The position numbers and the translations under genes were made by a program. A stretch of DNA of 64,000 bases from CAYUZU01 sp964448675 (GTDB lineage: Bacteria > Planctomycetota > Phycisphaerae > UBA1845 > Fen-1342): NCBI GenBank assembly GCA_964448675.1, contig CAYUZU010000022.1:1-64000 (forward strand), written 5' to 3'. Shown one piece after another: positions 40,429 through 49,868 of the stretch; position 1 is the first letter of the stretch, and each line of letters starts with the position of its first letter. Below the pieces are notes generated by a model that saw only the letters and a list, made by a program, of their open reading frames with translations, was not told where the DNA came from and searched no databases.

Positions 40429-41775
40429 TCAGCCGACCATGACACGTTCGGCGGGATAACGGTACAACGCGGGCGGTGTCGGCAGCACCGCCAGGGCGAT
40501 GGTCAGCGGCCCCAGCCGGCCGATGAACATCGACGCGATGATCCACAGTTTGCTCGGCGCCGACAGCTCCGCCGTGATGCCCGCCGACAGGCCGACCGTC
40601 GCGAACGCCGACACCTGTTCGAAGATCAGGTGCTCGAACGCGAGGCGGCCCTTGGGCGATTCGAGCAGCGTCAGCACCATGACGCCGAGCAGATTCCACA
40701 GGGCCGCCAGTGCGAGCACCAGTGCCGCGCGGCGGACGATGTCGTGCGGCACGTGGCGGCCGGCGATGTTCACATCGTCCCAGCCGCGCAGCCGGGCGTG
40801 AATCCGCGCCAGCCATACCGCGAAGGTGGTGTTCTTGATGCCGCCGGCGCACGACCCCGGCGAGCCGCCGATGAACATCAGTGCGATGAGAATGAGCAGT
40901 GACGCCAGCGGCAATGCGCCGATGTCGACCGTGTTGAAGCCGGCGGTGCGGGCGGTGATCGATTGAAACAGGCCGTGACCGGCGCGGCCGAGGAAGGTGT
41001 CCTCGTCGCCGCCGAGGCCGAGCAGGGCGAGCAGCACGGCGCCGGTGACGATGAGCAAGCCGCTGGTGACGAGAATGACGCGCGTCTGCAGGCTCCACGA
41101 GACGCTCCGCGGGGCCGCCCCGCGCAAACGCTGCCACGACCGGCTCAGAAACTCGAGCCAGACCATGTAGCCTAGCCCGCCGGCGACGATCAGCAGCGCC
41201 AGCGTCGTGAGCACCCAGGGCGAGCCGCGCAGCGCAATCGCGTTCTCCGTCTCGACCGAGAAGCCGGCGTTGCAGAACGCCGAGACGGCGTGAAAGGCCG
41301 CGTCGAACACGCCGCCGGGAAGATCGGCCGCCCGCATGCCGTACCAGATGGCGCCCGTGCCGGCGGTTTCGAACGCCAGGGTGATGGCGGCGATGCGCAC
41401 GAGCGCCCGGCGGAGGTCGCCGCGGGGCTCCTGGCCGAAGAAGCTCGAACGCCAGGCGACCTGTGAGGTGAACGAGATGCGGCGGTGCAGCAACTGGGCG
41501 GCGAGGGCCCCGAAGGTCATCACGCCGAGCCCGCCAAGCTGGAACAGCACGAGAATGACGGTCTGGCCGAACCGCGACCAGGCGGTGGCGGTGTCCACCG
41601 TGATCAGGCCGGTGACACAGACGGCAGAGGTGGCGGTGAAGAGGGTGTCGACCAGCGAGACGGGCTGGTTGGTCTGGGCGACCGGGAGCGAGAGCAGGGC
41701 GGTGCCGACGGCAATCAGGGCGGCAAACGTGCTGACCAGCACGAGTTCCGGGCGGTGAATCGCGGTGGTGAGCAC
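40429..41775 (-). CDS. KtrB/TrkH-type potassium transporter
   Basis: 448 aa, polytopic. The four pore-loop motifs are seen: TATSAVCVTGL, HAVSAFCNAGFS, SITARTAGFNTVD and EQVSAFATVGLS, each holding the conserved selectivity-filter Gly, as in KtrB. The FIGGSPGSCAGGIKNTTFAV segment is the typical M3-P-M4 loop. It transports K+ (with Na+ in some) together with the neighbouring regulator. Length and arrangement favour KtrB over TrkH. Confidence 0.93.
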   Translation of the reverse strand: MLTTAIHRPELVLVSTFAALIAVGTALLSLPVAQTNQPVSLVDTLFTATSAVCVTGLITVDTATAWSRFGQTVILVLFQLGGLGVMTFGALAAQLLHRRISFTSQVAWRSSFFGQEPRGDLRRALVRIAAITLAFETAGTGAIWYGMRAADLPGGVFDAAFHAVSAFCNAGFSVETENAIALRGSPWVLTTLALLIVAGGLGYMVWLEFLSRSWQRLRGAAPRSVSWSLQTRVILVTSGLLIVTGAVLLALLGLGGDEDTFLGRAGHGLFQSITARTAGFNTVDIGALPLASLLILIALMFIGGSPGSCAGGIKNTTFAVWLARIHARLRGWDDVNIAGRHVPHDIVRRAALVLALAALWNLLGVMVLTLLESPKGRLAFEHLIFEQVSAFATVGLSAGITAELSAPSKLWIIASMFIGRLGPLTIALAVLPTPPALYRYPAERVMVG

Positions 41776-41986
41776 GCCGATCGCTCCCGTGGCCGGCGGG
41801 CCGGAGTCGGGTGACCGTCATCCGGTGGCCCGCAGGGCGCATGGTAGGCGATTCGCGGTCCGAGGGTAGGGGCCGGGGTCGCCTTGCGGGGGTGCGGGGC
41901 GGTGAGTATCGTGTGTGATTGCTTGGGGGCCGATGGCGTCGTGGGTCGCCGTCGCTTCAGTATGGGTAGCCAGGCGGGAGTCTGAC

Positions 41987-42793
41987 ATGAGTCGAACGAT
42001 CGCAGCAGTTATTGTCGGTTTGGTGACCACGGCGGGGGCGCTGGCGCAGTTGCCGGGCATGCCGCGCGGACGCAGCAACGGTCTGCAGGGCGAGGCGAAG
42101 CTGCGCTGGGTGACCGAGCGGTTGGAGCTCGACGAGCAGCAGCAGCAGCTCGCCGAGGATCTCATCGCGCTTTATCACGCCGAGCTCGAGGAAGCCAAGC
42201 AGAACACGGTCCAGATCCTGCGGCGGATCCAGGCCAAGCTGGCCGAGATTGACGAGGCCAAGGCCGCCGGCGACACGGAGCGCGTCCGGCGGTTGCAGGC
42301 CGAGTTGGCTGAGATGGGGCCGGAGACCGGGGCCGAGAAGCGCTTTTTCCGCAGCCTGAGCGAGGTGCTGACGCCGGAGCAGAAGGCCCGGATCGAGCAG
42401 TTGCGCAAGGAGGCGGCGCAGGTCCGCGCGACGCCGCAGCCCCGGAACAAGCCGACCGTGGTCGAGCCGACGCCGCCGGGGCAACAGCCTGCGCAGCCCG
42501 AGGCGAAGCCGGCGGCGGGCGAGCCATTGCGGCCGGCGGCGGTGCTGCGGGCGGTGCTTGCGACGGAGCTCGACAAGGCGCAGCGAACGCAATTGGAGCA
42601 GGTGCTGGCGGATTTCCGCGAGGAGATGCGCGTGCGGCCGCCGCGGGGCGACGAGGATCGCCAGCAGAAGGTGAAGGACCTGATCAAGCAGGTGAAGGGG
42701 CTGCTGAAGGCGGAACAGCAGAGCGAGTTCGACGAGCAGATCGACGACTTCTCGGCGGAGCCGGAGGCTGCGGACAAGCCGGAGGTGCGTTAG
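41987..42793 (+). CDS. Secreted coiled-coil Spy/CpxP-like protein
   Basis: 268 aa; ATG after GGGAG. Signal peptide TIAAVIVGLVTTAGALAQ. A long helix (about 40-165: RLELDEQQQQLAEDLIALYH, LRRIQAKLAEIDEAKAAGD, VLTPEQKARIEQLRKEAAQ) with LTPEQ, the motif of CpxP/Spy-like periplasmic chaperones, then a Pro-rich linker (EPTPPGQQPAQPEAKP) and a second helical part (200-268: KAQRTQLEQVLADFREEM). It is likely periplasmic; chaperone activity is inferred from the LTxxQ pattern. A hairpin without T-run (42794-42814) follows the stop. Confidence 0.6.
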   Translation: MSRTIAAVIVGLVTTAGALAQLPGMPRGRSNGLQGEAKLRWVTERLELDEQQQQLAEDLIALYHAELEEAKQNTVQILRRIQAKLAEIDEAKAAGDTERVRRLQAELAEMGPETGAEKRFFRSLSEVLTPEQKARIEQLRKEAAQVRATPQPRNKPTVVEPTPPGQQPAQPEAKPAAGEPLRPAAVLRAVLATELDKAQRTQLEQVLADFREEMRVRPPRGDEDRQQKVKDLIKQVKGLLKAEQQSEFDEQIDDFSAEPEAADKPEVR

Positions 42794-42965
42794 CGCACGC
42801 GGCGCTTGCGTGCGGGTGGGGACTGTTGTAGCGGCGGCGTTCGAATCGCACGGCTCACAGCGCCGTGGCGCACGGTAGCGCTGTACGCGCCCTGGCGGGC
42901 ACGGTTCGGATTCGCGGCGCGCGGCGCCTCTCCTGTATCCTGACGGACGTGGCCGCCGCGTGCGG

Positions 42966-44282
42966 TCAGCCCATGTGCTTGACGACTGCGTCGCCGAACT
43001 CGCTGCACTTCAGCAGCGTGGCACCCTCCATGAGCCGCTCGAAGTCGTACGTCACCGTCTTGGCGGCGATTGCGCCCTCAACACCCTTGATGATCAGGTC
43101 AGCCGCCTCGGTCCAGCCCATGTAGCGGAACATCATTTCGCCCGACAGGATCACGCTGCCCGGGTTGACCTTGTCCTGCCCGGCGTACTTGGGGGCGGTG
43201 CCGTGGGTGGCTTCGAAGATGGCGTGGCCCGAATCGTAGTTGATGTTGCCGCCCGGCGCGATGCCGATGCCGCCGACGCAGGCCGCCAGGGCGTCGCTGA
43301 TGTAGTCGCCGTTGAGGTTCATGGTGGCGACGACGTCGTACTCGGCCGGCCGCGTGAGGATCTGCTGGAGAAACGCGTCGGCGATCACGTCCTTGATGAC
43401 GATGTCGTGGCCGATCGTGTCGCCGGGCTTGACGGGGGCGGTGGCGGCGGCCGCGCTCGCGTCGAGCTTGGTACCGGCCTTGATGATCTGCCATGGTCCG
43501 CCATCCAGGTCGACCGCGCCGAACCGTTCGCGCGCGACCTGGTAACCCCAGTCGCGGAAGGCCCCCTCGGTGAACTTCATGATGTTGCCCTTGTGCACCA
43601 GCGTGACGCTCTGGCGGCCGCGCGCGATGGCGTAGTCGATGGCCGCCGTCACCAGGCGGGTCGTGCCCTCCTGGCTGACGGGCTTGATGCCGATGCCGGC
43701 CGTGTCGGGGAAGCGCACCTTCTTCATCAGTTCGGGAAAGGCGACGGCGAAGCGCTGCTTGAACTGGTCACATTCGGGCGTGCCGTGCTGGAACTCGATG
43801 CCGGCGTAAATGTCTTCCGAGTTTTCGCGGAAGATGACCATGTCGGTCTTTTCGGGGTGCTTGACCGGGCTGGGCACGCCCTGGAAGTAGCGCACCGGGC
43901 GCAGGCACACGTACAGGTCGAGAATCTGGCGCAGGGCCACGTTGAGTGAGCGGATGCCGCCGCCGACGGGCGTGGTCAACGGTCCCTTGATCCCGACGTG
44001 GAACTCGCGAAAAGCCTCGATGGTGTCGTCGGGCAGCCAGGTGTCGAACTGGTCCTTGGCGGCCTGACCGGCAAAAACTTCCATCCAGGCGACCTTTCGC
44101 TTGCCGCGGTATGCTTTCTCGACGGCGGCATCGAAAACGGTTTGCGAGGCGTGCCAGATGTCGGGACCGGTGCCGTCGCCGCGAATGAAGGGGAGAATCG
44201 GCTGATCAGGCACCTCGAGGGCCTGGGCGCTGCGGCGAATCGTCTCTCCCGGCGGAACTTGCGTGGTTTTATAAGACGCCAT
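42966..44282 (-). CDS. icd: Isocitrate dehydrogenase, NADP-dependent
   Basis: 438 aa, usual length for the bacterial dimeric enzyme. Catalyses oxidative decarboxylation of isocitrate to 2-oxoglutarate in the TCA cycle. Seen: [15 protein letters not shown] near the N-terminus, [26 protein letters not shown] with the regulatory Ser and substrate Arg residues, [61 protein letters not shown] and [21 protein letters not shown]. The C-terminus also fits NADP-preferring members. It is divergent from rpoN. Confidence 0.95.
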   Translation of the reverse strand: MASYKTTQVPPGETIRRSAQALEVPDQPILPFIRGDGTGPDIWHASQTVFDAAVEKAYRGKRKVAWMEVFAGQAAKDQFDTWLPDDTIEAFREFHVGIKGPLTTPVGGGIRSLNVALRQILDLYVCLRPVRYFQGVPSPVKHPEKTDMVIFRENSEDIYAGIEFQHGTPECDQFKQRFAVAFPELMKKVRFPDTAGIGIKPVSQEGTTRLVTAAIDYAIARGRQSVTLVHKGNIMKFTEGAFRDWGYQVARERFGAVDLDGGPWQIIKAGTKLDASAAAATAPVKPGDTIGHDIVIKDVIADAFLQQILTRPAEYDVVATMNLNGDYISDALAACVGGIGIAPGGNINYDSGHAIFEATHGTAPKYAGQDKVNPGSVILSGEMMFRYMGWTEAADLIIKGVEGAIAAKTVTYDFERLMEGATLLKCSEFGDAVVKHMG

Positions 44283-44612
44283 GACTCAATGATCTCCCTT
44301 CCTGTGGTCGGCCAGAGGCCGGCGTGTGTCGGCTTCGGGCGCACCCGCGGCAGCGATTCCGGCCCGCGATTGCCGATAAGCATACACATGATCGCCCGGT
44401 CCGAACACCCGCCCGACGTGCAGCCGCCCGCTGCACCGCTTCGCAGGCCGTCTTTGACTCTGCTCAGGGCGCGACTTATCCTAGAAGCGAAAGGAGTTCT
44501 TTCGCAAGGCGCAGCGGCCTCGGCGTGGCCGAGGTGGGCCGACCTGGCGGTGGGCCGTCGCTGTGGCGTTGCGGGTGGGGCCGCGGCCGAAGCACCTTGC
44601 AGGTAGAGCACG

Positions 44613-46091
44613 ATGTCCCAGGTACTGTCGCAACTTCCGCGCCAACTGCTGCAACAGCAGCAGCGTCTTACGCCGCAGTTGATCCAGGCGATGGATATTC
44701 TGCAGCTCAACGCACTGGCGCTGGAGTCGCGGATTGCGCAGGAGCTGGACGGCAACCCGGCGCTCGAGCTGGTCCCCGGCGAGGACGAGGTCGCGCCGCA
44801 GGAGCCCGAGGCGGCGGGGGACGACCGCGAGGGCGAGCGGGCGCTGGTGGTGCAGGACGGTGACGCGGGGGAGTTCGAGCGGCTCGACAGCCTGGTCCGC
44901 GAGTACGACTGGATCGACGACGATGCCGAGTACGACGGCCGCAAGTCGCGGGCCCGGGCGCTGGAAGAGGCCGACGGCAAGCTGGACGCGATGGCCAACA
45001 CCGCGGCCCGGCCGCAGAGCCTTTACGAATACCTGACGCAGCAGTGGTCGCTGGTCGAGACCGACGAGCGCACGCGCGCGCTCGGGCAGGCGATCATCGA
45101 CCAGGTGGACGACGGCGGGCGACTGGGCGTCGCGCTCGAGGAGGTCGGCGCGCCGCTTGACCCGCCGCCGACGCCGGACGAAAAGGACGCGGCGTTGCGG
45201 GCGGTGCAGGCGCTCGATCCGCCGGGGATTGCGGCCCGGTCCTTGCAGGAGTGTCTGCTGCTGCAACTGCGGGCGTTGCCGGGGAACAACGAGCTCGAGC
45301 AGCGGATTATTCGCGAGCATTTCAGCGATCTGCAGAAGAACCGGCTGCCGGCGATCGCCCGCGCGCTGGGCGTGGACGTCGAGGAGGTCAAGGCGGCGCT
45401 GGAGGTGATTGGCCGGCTGTCGATGCACCCGGGGACGGACGTGGTCGAGCAGCAGACGCCGGCGCTGGTGCCCGATCTGGTCGTGGAATACAACGACCAG
45501 GAAGACAAGTATGACGTGCGGCTGACGCGGAACAACGCGCGCGAGCTGCGCATCGCGCCGGAGTTTCGCGAGCTGCTCAAGCGGTCGCGGCAGGATCCGC
45601 ACGCCCGCGACTTCGTCAAGCAGAAGATCGAGGCTGCCGGCGCGATCATCGACGCGGTGCGGTTCCGGCGCGAGCGGCTGCTCGAGGTCGGCAAGGCGGT
45701 GGTCGAGGCGCAGCGTGGTTTCCTCGATCACGGGCCGCAGCATCTGCGGGTGTTACGGATGAGCGACCTGGCCGAGCGGTTCGGTTGTGATCCGTCGACC
45801 ATCAGCCGGACGGTGGACGAGAAGTACATCCAGACGCCGCGGGGAATCTTCCCGCTGCGCCAGTTCTTCACCGGTGGGGCGGCCACCGAGAGCGGCGAGG
45901 AGCTGGGCTGGGCCAGCATCAAGGCCAAGGTCCAGGAGATCATCGACGCCGAGGACAAGCGTGCCCCGCTCAGCGACGACGAGATTGTCGAGCGGTTGAA
46001 GCAGCAGGGCGTCGAGATCAAGCGGCGCACCGTGGCAAAATACCGGGCGCAGCTCGACATCCCGACCGCGCGGCAGCGGCGGCAGTACTGA
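44613..46091 (+). CDS. rpoN: RNA polymerase sigma-54 factor
   Basis: 492 aa. Region I is the Gln-rich QLPRQLLQQQQRLTPQLIQAMDILQLN...LALESRIAQELDGNPALEL; an acidic linker (GEDEVAPQEPEAAGDD) follows; the core-binding domain holds AVQALDPPGIAARSLQECLLLQL; the DNA-binding domain has the helix-turn-helix SDLAERFGCDPSTISRTVDEKYIQTPRG and the RpoN box RRTVAKYRAQL. It directs transcription from GG/GC promoters and needs an AAA+ activator, none of which is seen in this window. A perfect sigma-54 site lies ahead of the hsp20 genes (22229). Confidence 0.96.
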   Translation: MSQVLSQLPRQLLQQQQRLTPQLIQAMDILQLNALALESRIAQELDGNPALELVPGEDEVAPQEPEAAGDDREGERALVVQDGDAGEFERLDSLVREYDWIDDDAEYDGRKSRARALEEADGKLDAMANTAARPQSLYEYLTQQWSLVETDERTRALGQAIIDQVDDGGRLGVALEEVGAPLDPPPTPDEKDAALRAVQALDPPGIAARSLQECLLLQLRALPGNNELEQRIIREHFSDLQKNRLPAIARALGVDVEEVKAALEVIGRLSMHPGTDVVEQQTPALVPDLVVEYNDQEDKYDVRLTRNNARELRIAPEFRELLKRSRQDPHARDFVKQKIEAAGAIIDAVRFRRERLLEVGKAVVEAQRGFLDHGPQHLRVLRMSDLAERFGCDPSTISRTVDEKYIQTPRGIFPLRQFFTGGAATESGEELGWASIKAKVQEIIDAEDKRAPLSDDEIVERLKQQGVEIKRRTVAKYRAQLDIPTARQRRQY

Positions 46092-46221
46092 GCCGCGGCT
46101 GGCGCGGCTGCGCGGGGGGCCCGAGGGAATTCCTTTCTGCATTGGCGGGCGATGTGCTATTCTCGGTCGGGTGCGTTGCCGGGCCCTCGAGCGCGTTTTC
46201 GCCCGGCCGGAGGGTTGGAAC

Positions 46222-48018
46222 ATGTCTGTGGTGCTTCTGCGCTGGTGTGCGTTCATGGCGGTCGGTCTGGGGGTAGGCGCCGTGTCGGCCGCGGAACTGC
46301 GCGTGTCGGCGGAGACCGGCACGTTGCATGCGCAGACCGCTGGTGGCGCGGTGCTTTGGCAGATGGATACGCCGGACCCGCCGGGCCGGGTCGCGTGGAA
46401 TGGCGACGTGGGACTCACCGCGTCGGGAATGTCGTTCGACCGCTTCGGCCGGCTGGCGGTGCGGGGGCACGCTGATGGGGCGGCGCGCTGGCCCGATGCC
46501 CCGCGGCTGGATGGAGCATGGGATGTGCCGGTCGAGGTGATTCCGCCGCCGGGGGCGCTGACCAGCGATGCGCACGTGCCGCCGATCTTCGACAGTGCCG
46601 GCAACGCGTGGGTGTTCAACACGCACCTGGTCGCGGGCGACTATTCGCTGCAACTGCGGCGGTCGAACGGGCATGACGGGACGTGGGGACCACTCGAGAT
46701 CGTGTCGGATACGACGAACTACGTTGCCGCCCCCGACTGCACGATCGACGCGAATGACGTCGTTAGCGTTGCGTTTCGCGACATCGCCGGGGGCTATCAC
46801 CTGCGTGTGCGGCGCCACACGCCCGGCAGCGGCTGGGGCCCGCTGGAGAACGCATTCAGCACGAGCAGTTACTGGCAGGCGATCGAGCTCGGCACGGATG
46901 ACCGCGGCAACCTCGTCGTGATTCTGGATACTCGCGGGTCCGGCGGCGAGGACCGCGTGATGTCGCTCTATCGCGACCCGGCGACGGGGGATTGGAGCAC
47001 GCCCGTGCAGGTGTCGGGAGCGGGCTACGACACGGTGCTGCCGACGCTGCTGCACAATGCGGCGGGCGACACGATGCTCGTGGTCTACCTGGTGCGCGCT
47101 GACGTGGTGGGCGGGCTGTACGGCCATCGCTGGGACAGTGCGACAGAAACCTGGGGGCCGGCCGAATTGCTGCCCGGCAGCGAGATCGCCGGGTTCCAGT
47201 TTGCGTCGGGGTCGGTGCGCTACCCGGGGGTGGTGGACGCAGCCGGCAACGCCACCCTGTTGTGGGAGAATGCCGAGGAGCCCTATGCCCCGCACGCGAG
47301 TCGGTACGAGAATGGTGCTTGGCAACCGGCCGAGCAACTCCTGCCGTGGAGCGACGACTCGGTGGATGTGGAGAATTTCGCCGGCATCGCGGCGAACGCG
47401 ACGGGCGACGTGATGGCGGTCGTGACGCAGACTGAATACACCGGTGTGTTCAAGAACCGCCTGTACGCATTCCTGTACGACGCGGGGCAGGGCTGGCAAC
47501 CGGCAGAAAACCCGTATACCAGCGGACTGAACCAATCAACGCGCGTGCGCGTGGCGTTTCGCAGCGGCCGCCAGGCAGTTGCGACCGTGCTCGGCGACCA
47601 GGGAAGCGGGCTGGAGCTGACCTCAATCCTCTACGACGGCACGCAATGGGCACCGACCGTTCTCGACATCCCGACGTACTTCTTCGCCTGGTACGCTGAC
47701 CTCGCTTCTGACGCCGGCGAACCGTTGCTGGTGTGCGAGGCCGAACTCGGCGGCGGGGTGAACGACGGGATCAAGGGCACATTCCTGCGCGGGCCGCCGG
47801 GTTGTGCGGGGGACAGCAACTGCGACGGCGCCGTCAACTGGCGCGACATTGACTACTTCGTCGCCGCCCAGAACGACAACGTCTCGGCCTGGGCCGCCCT
47901 GTTTGCCCCGGCCGTGCCGACGTGCCCCTTCGCCAACAATGACGCGAACGGCGACGGCGCCGCCAACTGGCGCGATATCGATCCTTTCGTCGCGTTGCAG
48001 AACACGGCGTGCCGGTGA
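46222..48018 (+). CDS. Secreted protein with repeats and dockerin-like C-terminus
   Basis: 598 aa, ATG 6 nt after GGAGGG. Signal peptide WCAFMAVGLGVGAVSAA. The body (about 110-510) has six to seven blocks of W..(P/Q)..(L/V)......(A/V)..P....D..GN......, a pattern of beta-propeller-like or Asp-box-like repeats (for example DSAGNAWVFNTH, DDRGNLVVILDTRG, AAGNATLLWENA). The C-terminus has two calcium-binding-like modules, SNCDGAVNWRDIDYF and DANGDGAANWRDIDPF, as in the beta-helix protein at 14772. It is probably extracellular or cell-surface anchored; substrate unknown. Confidence 0.72.
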   Translation: MSVVLLRWCAFMAVGLGVGAVSAAELRVSAETGTLHAQTAGGAVLWQMDTPDPPGRVAWNGDVGLTASGMSFDRFGRLAVRGHADGAARWPDAPRLDGAWDVPVEVIPPPGALTSDAHVPPIFDSAGNAWVFNTHLVAGDYSLQLRRSNGHDGTWGPLEIVSDTTNYVAAPDCTIDANDVVSVAFRDIAGGYHLRVRRHTPGSGWGPLENAFSTSSYWQAIELGTDDRGNLVVILDTRGSGGEDRVMSLYRDPATGDWSTPVQVSGAGYDTVLPTLLHNAAGDTMLVVYLVRADVVGGLYGHRWDSATETWGPAELLPGSEIAGFQFASGSVRYPGVVDAAGNATLLWENAEEPYAPHASRYENGAWQPAEQLLPWSDDSVDVENFAGIAANATGDVMAVVTQTEYTGVFKNRLYAFLYDAGQGWQPAENPYTSGLNQSTRVRVAFRSGRQAVATVLGDQGSGLELTSILYDGTQWAPTVLDIPTYFFAWYADLASDAGEPLLVCEAELGGGVNDGIKGTFLRGPPGCAGDSNCDGAVNWRDIDYFVAAQNDNVSAWAALFAPAVPTCPFANNDANGDGAANWRDIDPFVALQNTACR

Positions 48019-48231
48019 AGGCCGTCGTCAGCCGGCAGCTCTTTCTCTTCAGTGTTCCGTCATCCGGTGTCGGTAGTCGGCCGGCGTAGCGTCAAGGCTG
48101 CGACTCTCCACAGGCGGATGATGGGCCGCGCGATCAACTGTGTCGCAAACAGAGAAGATTCTTAAGCCTCTTTCTTTAAGCGGCTTACATCAAGGTTGCG
48201 CTTGAAAGTGGCGGTTGCTGGATGCCGGCTG
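48019..48231. other. Gene-free interval before the prepilin-like gene
   Basis: No gene seen. It holds a loose inverted repeat, TAAGCC ... GGCTTA (around 48163-48187), without a T run on the plus strand and a GGCCGTCGTCAGCCGG-like phrase that resembles other intergenic repeat tracts (38870, 21090, 50670). It may end the upstream transcript. Confidence 0.4.
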
Positions 48232-48260
48232 TTGACATCTTGTCAGTAGGCCGCTATCAA
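48232..48260 (+). promoter_or_regulatory. Sigma-70 promoter of the prepilin-like gene
   Basis: TTGACA (48232-48237), 17-bp spacer, TATCAA (48255-48260), predicting a start near 48267 and a leader of about 60 nt. A 13-bp palindrome AATACG-T-CGTATT (48271-48283) sits just downstream of the start and could be an operator. Confidence 0.6.
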
Positions 48261-48268
48261 CAGCATCC

Positions 48269-48288
48269 GTAATACGTCGTATTATCAA
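48269..48288 (+). promoter_or_regulatory. Shared regulatory motif, copy 1
   Basis: CGTAATACGTCGTATTATCA. Ten leading bases are identical and 16 of 20 overall match 49176-49195, ahead of the PEP-CTERM gene. Contains the palindrome AATACGTCGTATT. Confidence 0.5.
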
Positions 48289-48327
48289 GAAGCTGCCGAT
48301 ACGGAAGGTTGATCGAGGTAAGTGGCA

Positions 48328-49113
48328 ATGATGCGATCGCGGGTGAACAGGCCGGGGTGCAGTGGGCGCCGTCCGCGGGCGTTCACGCTGATCGAACTGC
48401 TCGTGGTGGTGGCGATCATAGCAATCCTGATCTCGATCCTGCTGCCCGCGTTGAGCCGGGCCCGCGAGGTCACGAAGGCCGCTGTCTGTTTGTCCAACCT
48501 GCGCAGCCTCGGGCAGGCCGTCCACACCTATGCCATGAATCACCGCGGCCGACTCATCAGTGCGGGCCTCGCCCACGGCGGCAGCGTCAACGAGCATGCG
48601 GCCTGGATCAACACGCTGCGCGAGGACTACGGCAACAAGGACGTGGCCCGCTGCCCGTCGGATCGCAGCCGCCTCTGGTCCGAGCCTTGGGGCGTTGACG
48701 ACGAGGACCACCAGTACCGCCGGGCGAGCTACGCGACGCACTACTACACGGTTGAGCGGATTGCGGGGCGCGGGCCGTACGATCGGCTGGACATGATCAA
48801 GCGGCCGGCGGAGACGATCCTGATGGTGGAACTGGTCGAGGATGGGCAGTACGCCGTCTCGGACCACGTGCATCCGGAGCAGTGGTTCAGTAATCCGCGC
48901 TCGCTGGCACGACAGGAGGTGTTCGTCGACCGCCACCGCAACAAGGCCAACTACAGCTTCATGGACGGTCATGCCGAGGCCAAGCAGTTCCGGGACACGT
49001 ATGCGATTGACTGGGAGCAGAGTCGGTTTCCCGAATACCTGATGTTCTTCGCCAACCTGTATGACCCGGCGGTAGCGCCCTCGGGGCGTCAGCAGGGCGC
49101 AATGGGAAAGTAA
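48328..49113 (+). CDS. Prepilin-like (type II secretion/DUF1559-type) protein
   Basis: 261 aa; ATG after GAGGTAAG (a GTG two codons earlier is possible). [30 protein letters not shown] is the class III/type II pseudopilin N-terminus: a prepilin peptidase site (GxxFTLIE-like, here RAFTLIE) and hydrophobic helix. The rest fits DUF1559/planctomycete prepilin-like proteins: [26 protein letters not shown], and the late [10 protein letters not shown]. This large family in Planctomycetota is thought to form surface filaments or envelope structures. Ends at a strong terminator. Confidence 0.85.
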   Translation: MMRSRVNRPGCSGRRPRAFTLIELLVVVAIIAILISILLPALSRAREVTKAAVCLSNLRSLGQAVHTYAMNHRGRLISAGLAHGGSVNEHAAWINTLREDYGNKDVARCPSDRSRLWSEPWGVDDEDHQYRRASYATHYYTVERIAGRGPYDRLDMIKRPAETILMVELVEDGQYAVSDHVHPEQWFSNPRSLARQEVFVDRHRNKANYSFMDGHAEAKQFRDTYAIDWEQSRFPEYLMFFANLYDPAVAPSGRQQGAMGK

Positions 49114-49131
49114 GCCGTTCGCAGGCGTATC

Positions 49132-49166
49132 AGAGAGGCTTGGCAGGAGCCGCCTCTCTCTTTTTT
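49132..49166 (+). terminator. Rho-independent terminator
   Basis: AGAGAGGC / GCCTCTCT (8-bp arms, 12-nt loop) followed by CTTTTTT, starting 18 bp after the prepilin-like stop. Confidence 0.88.
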
Positions 49167-49175
49167 GTTCACTGG

Positions 49176-49195
49176 CGTAATACGTTGGAATACCA
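49176..49195 (+). promoter_or_regulatory. Shared regulatory motif, copy 2
   Basis: CGTAATACGTTGGAATACCA, 24 bp before the PEP-CTERM start codon; matches 48269-48288 at 16 of 20 positions. Confidence 0.5.
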
Positions 49196-49218
49196 GCAAG
49201 TAATGGAAGGAGCGCAAG

Positions 49219-49824
49219 ATGAGACGAGCGTTGAGACTGACTGTCGTAGCGGCCGTGATGGCCGGCACGGGCGCCGTGGCGGCGCTGGCTGATCATGACC
49301 ACGAGCACGAAGACATCCTGGTGGCCCGAACCGCCGCCGACAACCTGGTGGCCCACTTCGGCCACGACAACGAGGGCTTTGCCGAGGAGCATAGCCTGGC
49401 ACCTGTGTCAGGGGGCTTACTCGAAGGCTGGCTCGGCGACGCCCCAGGTTTTGGCCACATGGAAGAGGACCACGCGGATGAGGATCTCTACATGCTCGCC
49501 GAGGGGGCCGAAGTCTACTTCGAGATCATCGCGCTCGACGAAGGGCTGCGTGTCTTCACGCCGGGCTTCGGGTCGGAGCTGATGGCCGGCGACACGCATC
49601 TGCTCGGCGATGAGCACCTGCATGCTCACCTCGAGTGGTTCATTGACGCCACCGTGCCCGGCGTCGACCCCGAGAACAACAGCTACGGTGTCACGTTCCG
49701 TTTCACCGACGGCAGCACCGCTCCCGGGTATGGTCCCTCGCCGAGCTATACGCTGAGCTTCGTGCCCGAGCCGACGGCGGCTGTGTGTGCGGCGCTGGGG
49801 CTGCTCGTGTTGCGGCGGCGGTAG
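49219..49824 (+). CDS. PEP-CTERM protein, His-rich
   Basis: 201 aa; ATG 6 nt after GGAAGGAG. Signal peptide LRLTVVAAVMAGTGAVAAL, then a His/Asp/Glu-rich stretch (DHDHEHED), then a beta-sandwich-like domain (FEIIALDEGLRVFTPGFGSEL, HLHAHLEWFIDATVPGVD, YGVTFRFTDG). Ends VPEPTAAVCAALGLLVLRRR: the PEP motif, hydrophobic stretch and basic tail of PEP-CTERM proteins, cut and anchored by an exosortase. The His-rich part may bind metal. The neighbouring gene is a paralogue without the PEP-CTERM tail. Confidence 0.85.
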   Translation: MRRALRLTVVAAVMAGTGAVAALADHDHEHEDILVARTAADNLVAHFGHDNEGFAEEHSLAPVSGGLLEGWLGDAPGFGHMEEDHADEDLYMLAEGAEVYFEIIALDEGLRVFTPGFGSELMAGDTHLLGDEHLHAHLEWFIDATVPGVDPENNSYGVTFRFTDGSTAPGYGPSPSYTLSFVPEPTAAVCAALGLLVLRRR

Positions 49825-49868
49825 GAAACGCGATAGCCCGACGCGGCATCCCTGATTCGAGGTGTCCG

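Noticed and set aside
42836..42850. GGCGTTCGAATCGCA, resembling a tRNA T-arm
   Set aside because: The flanking bases do not pair into a 5-bp stem and no acceptor, D or anticodon arm is found upstream.
49173..49188. Sigma-54 promoter TGGCGTAATACGTTGG before the PEP-CTERM gene
   Set aside because: The GC of the -12 element is missing and the spacing is wrong; the same bases are explained by the motif shared with 48269.
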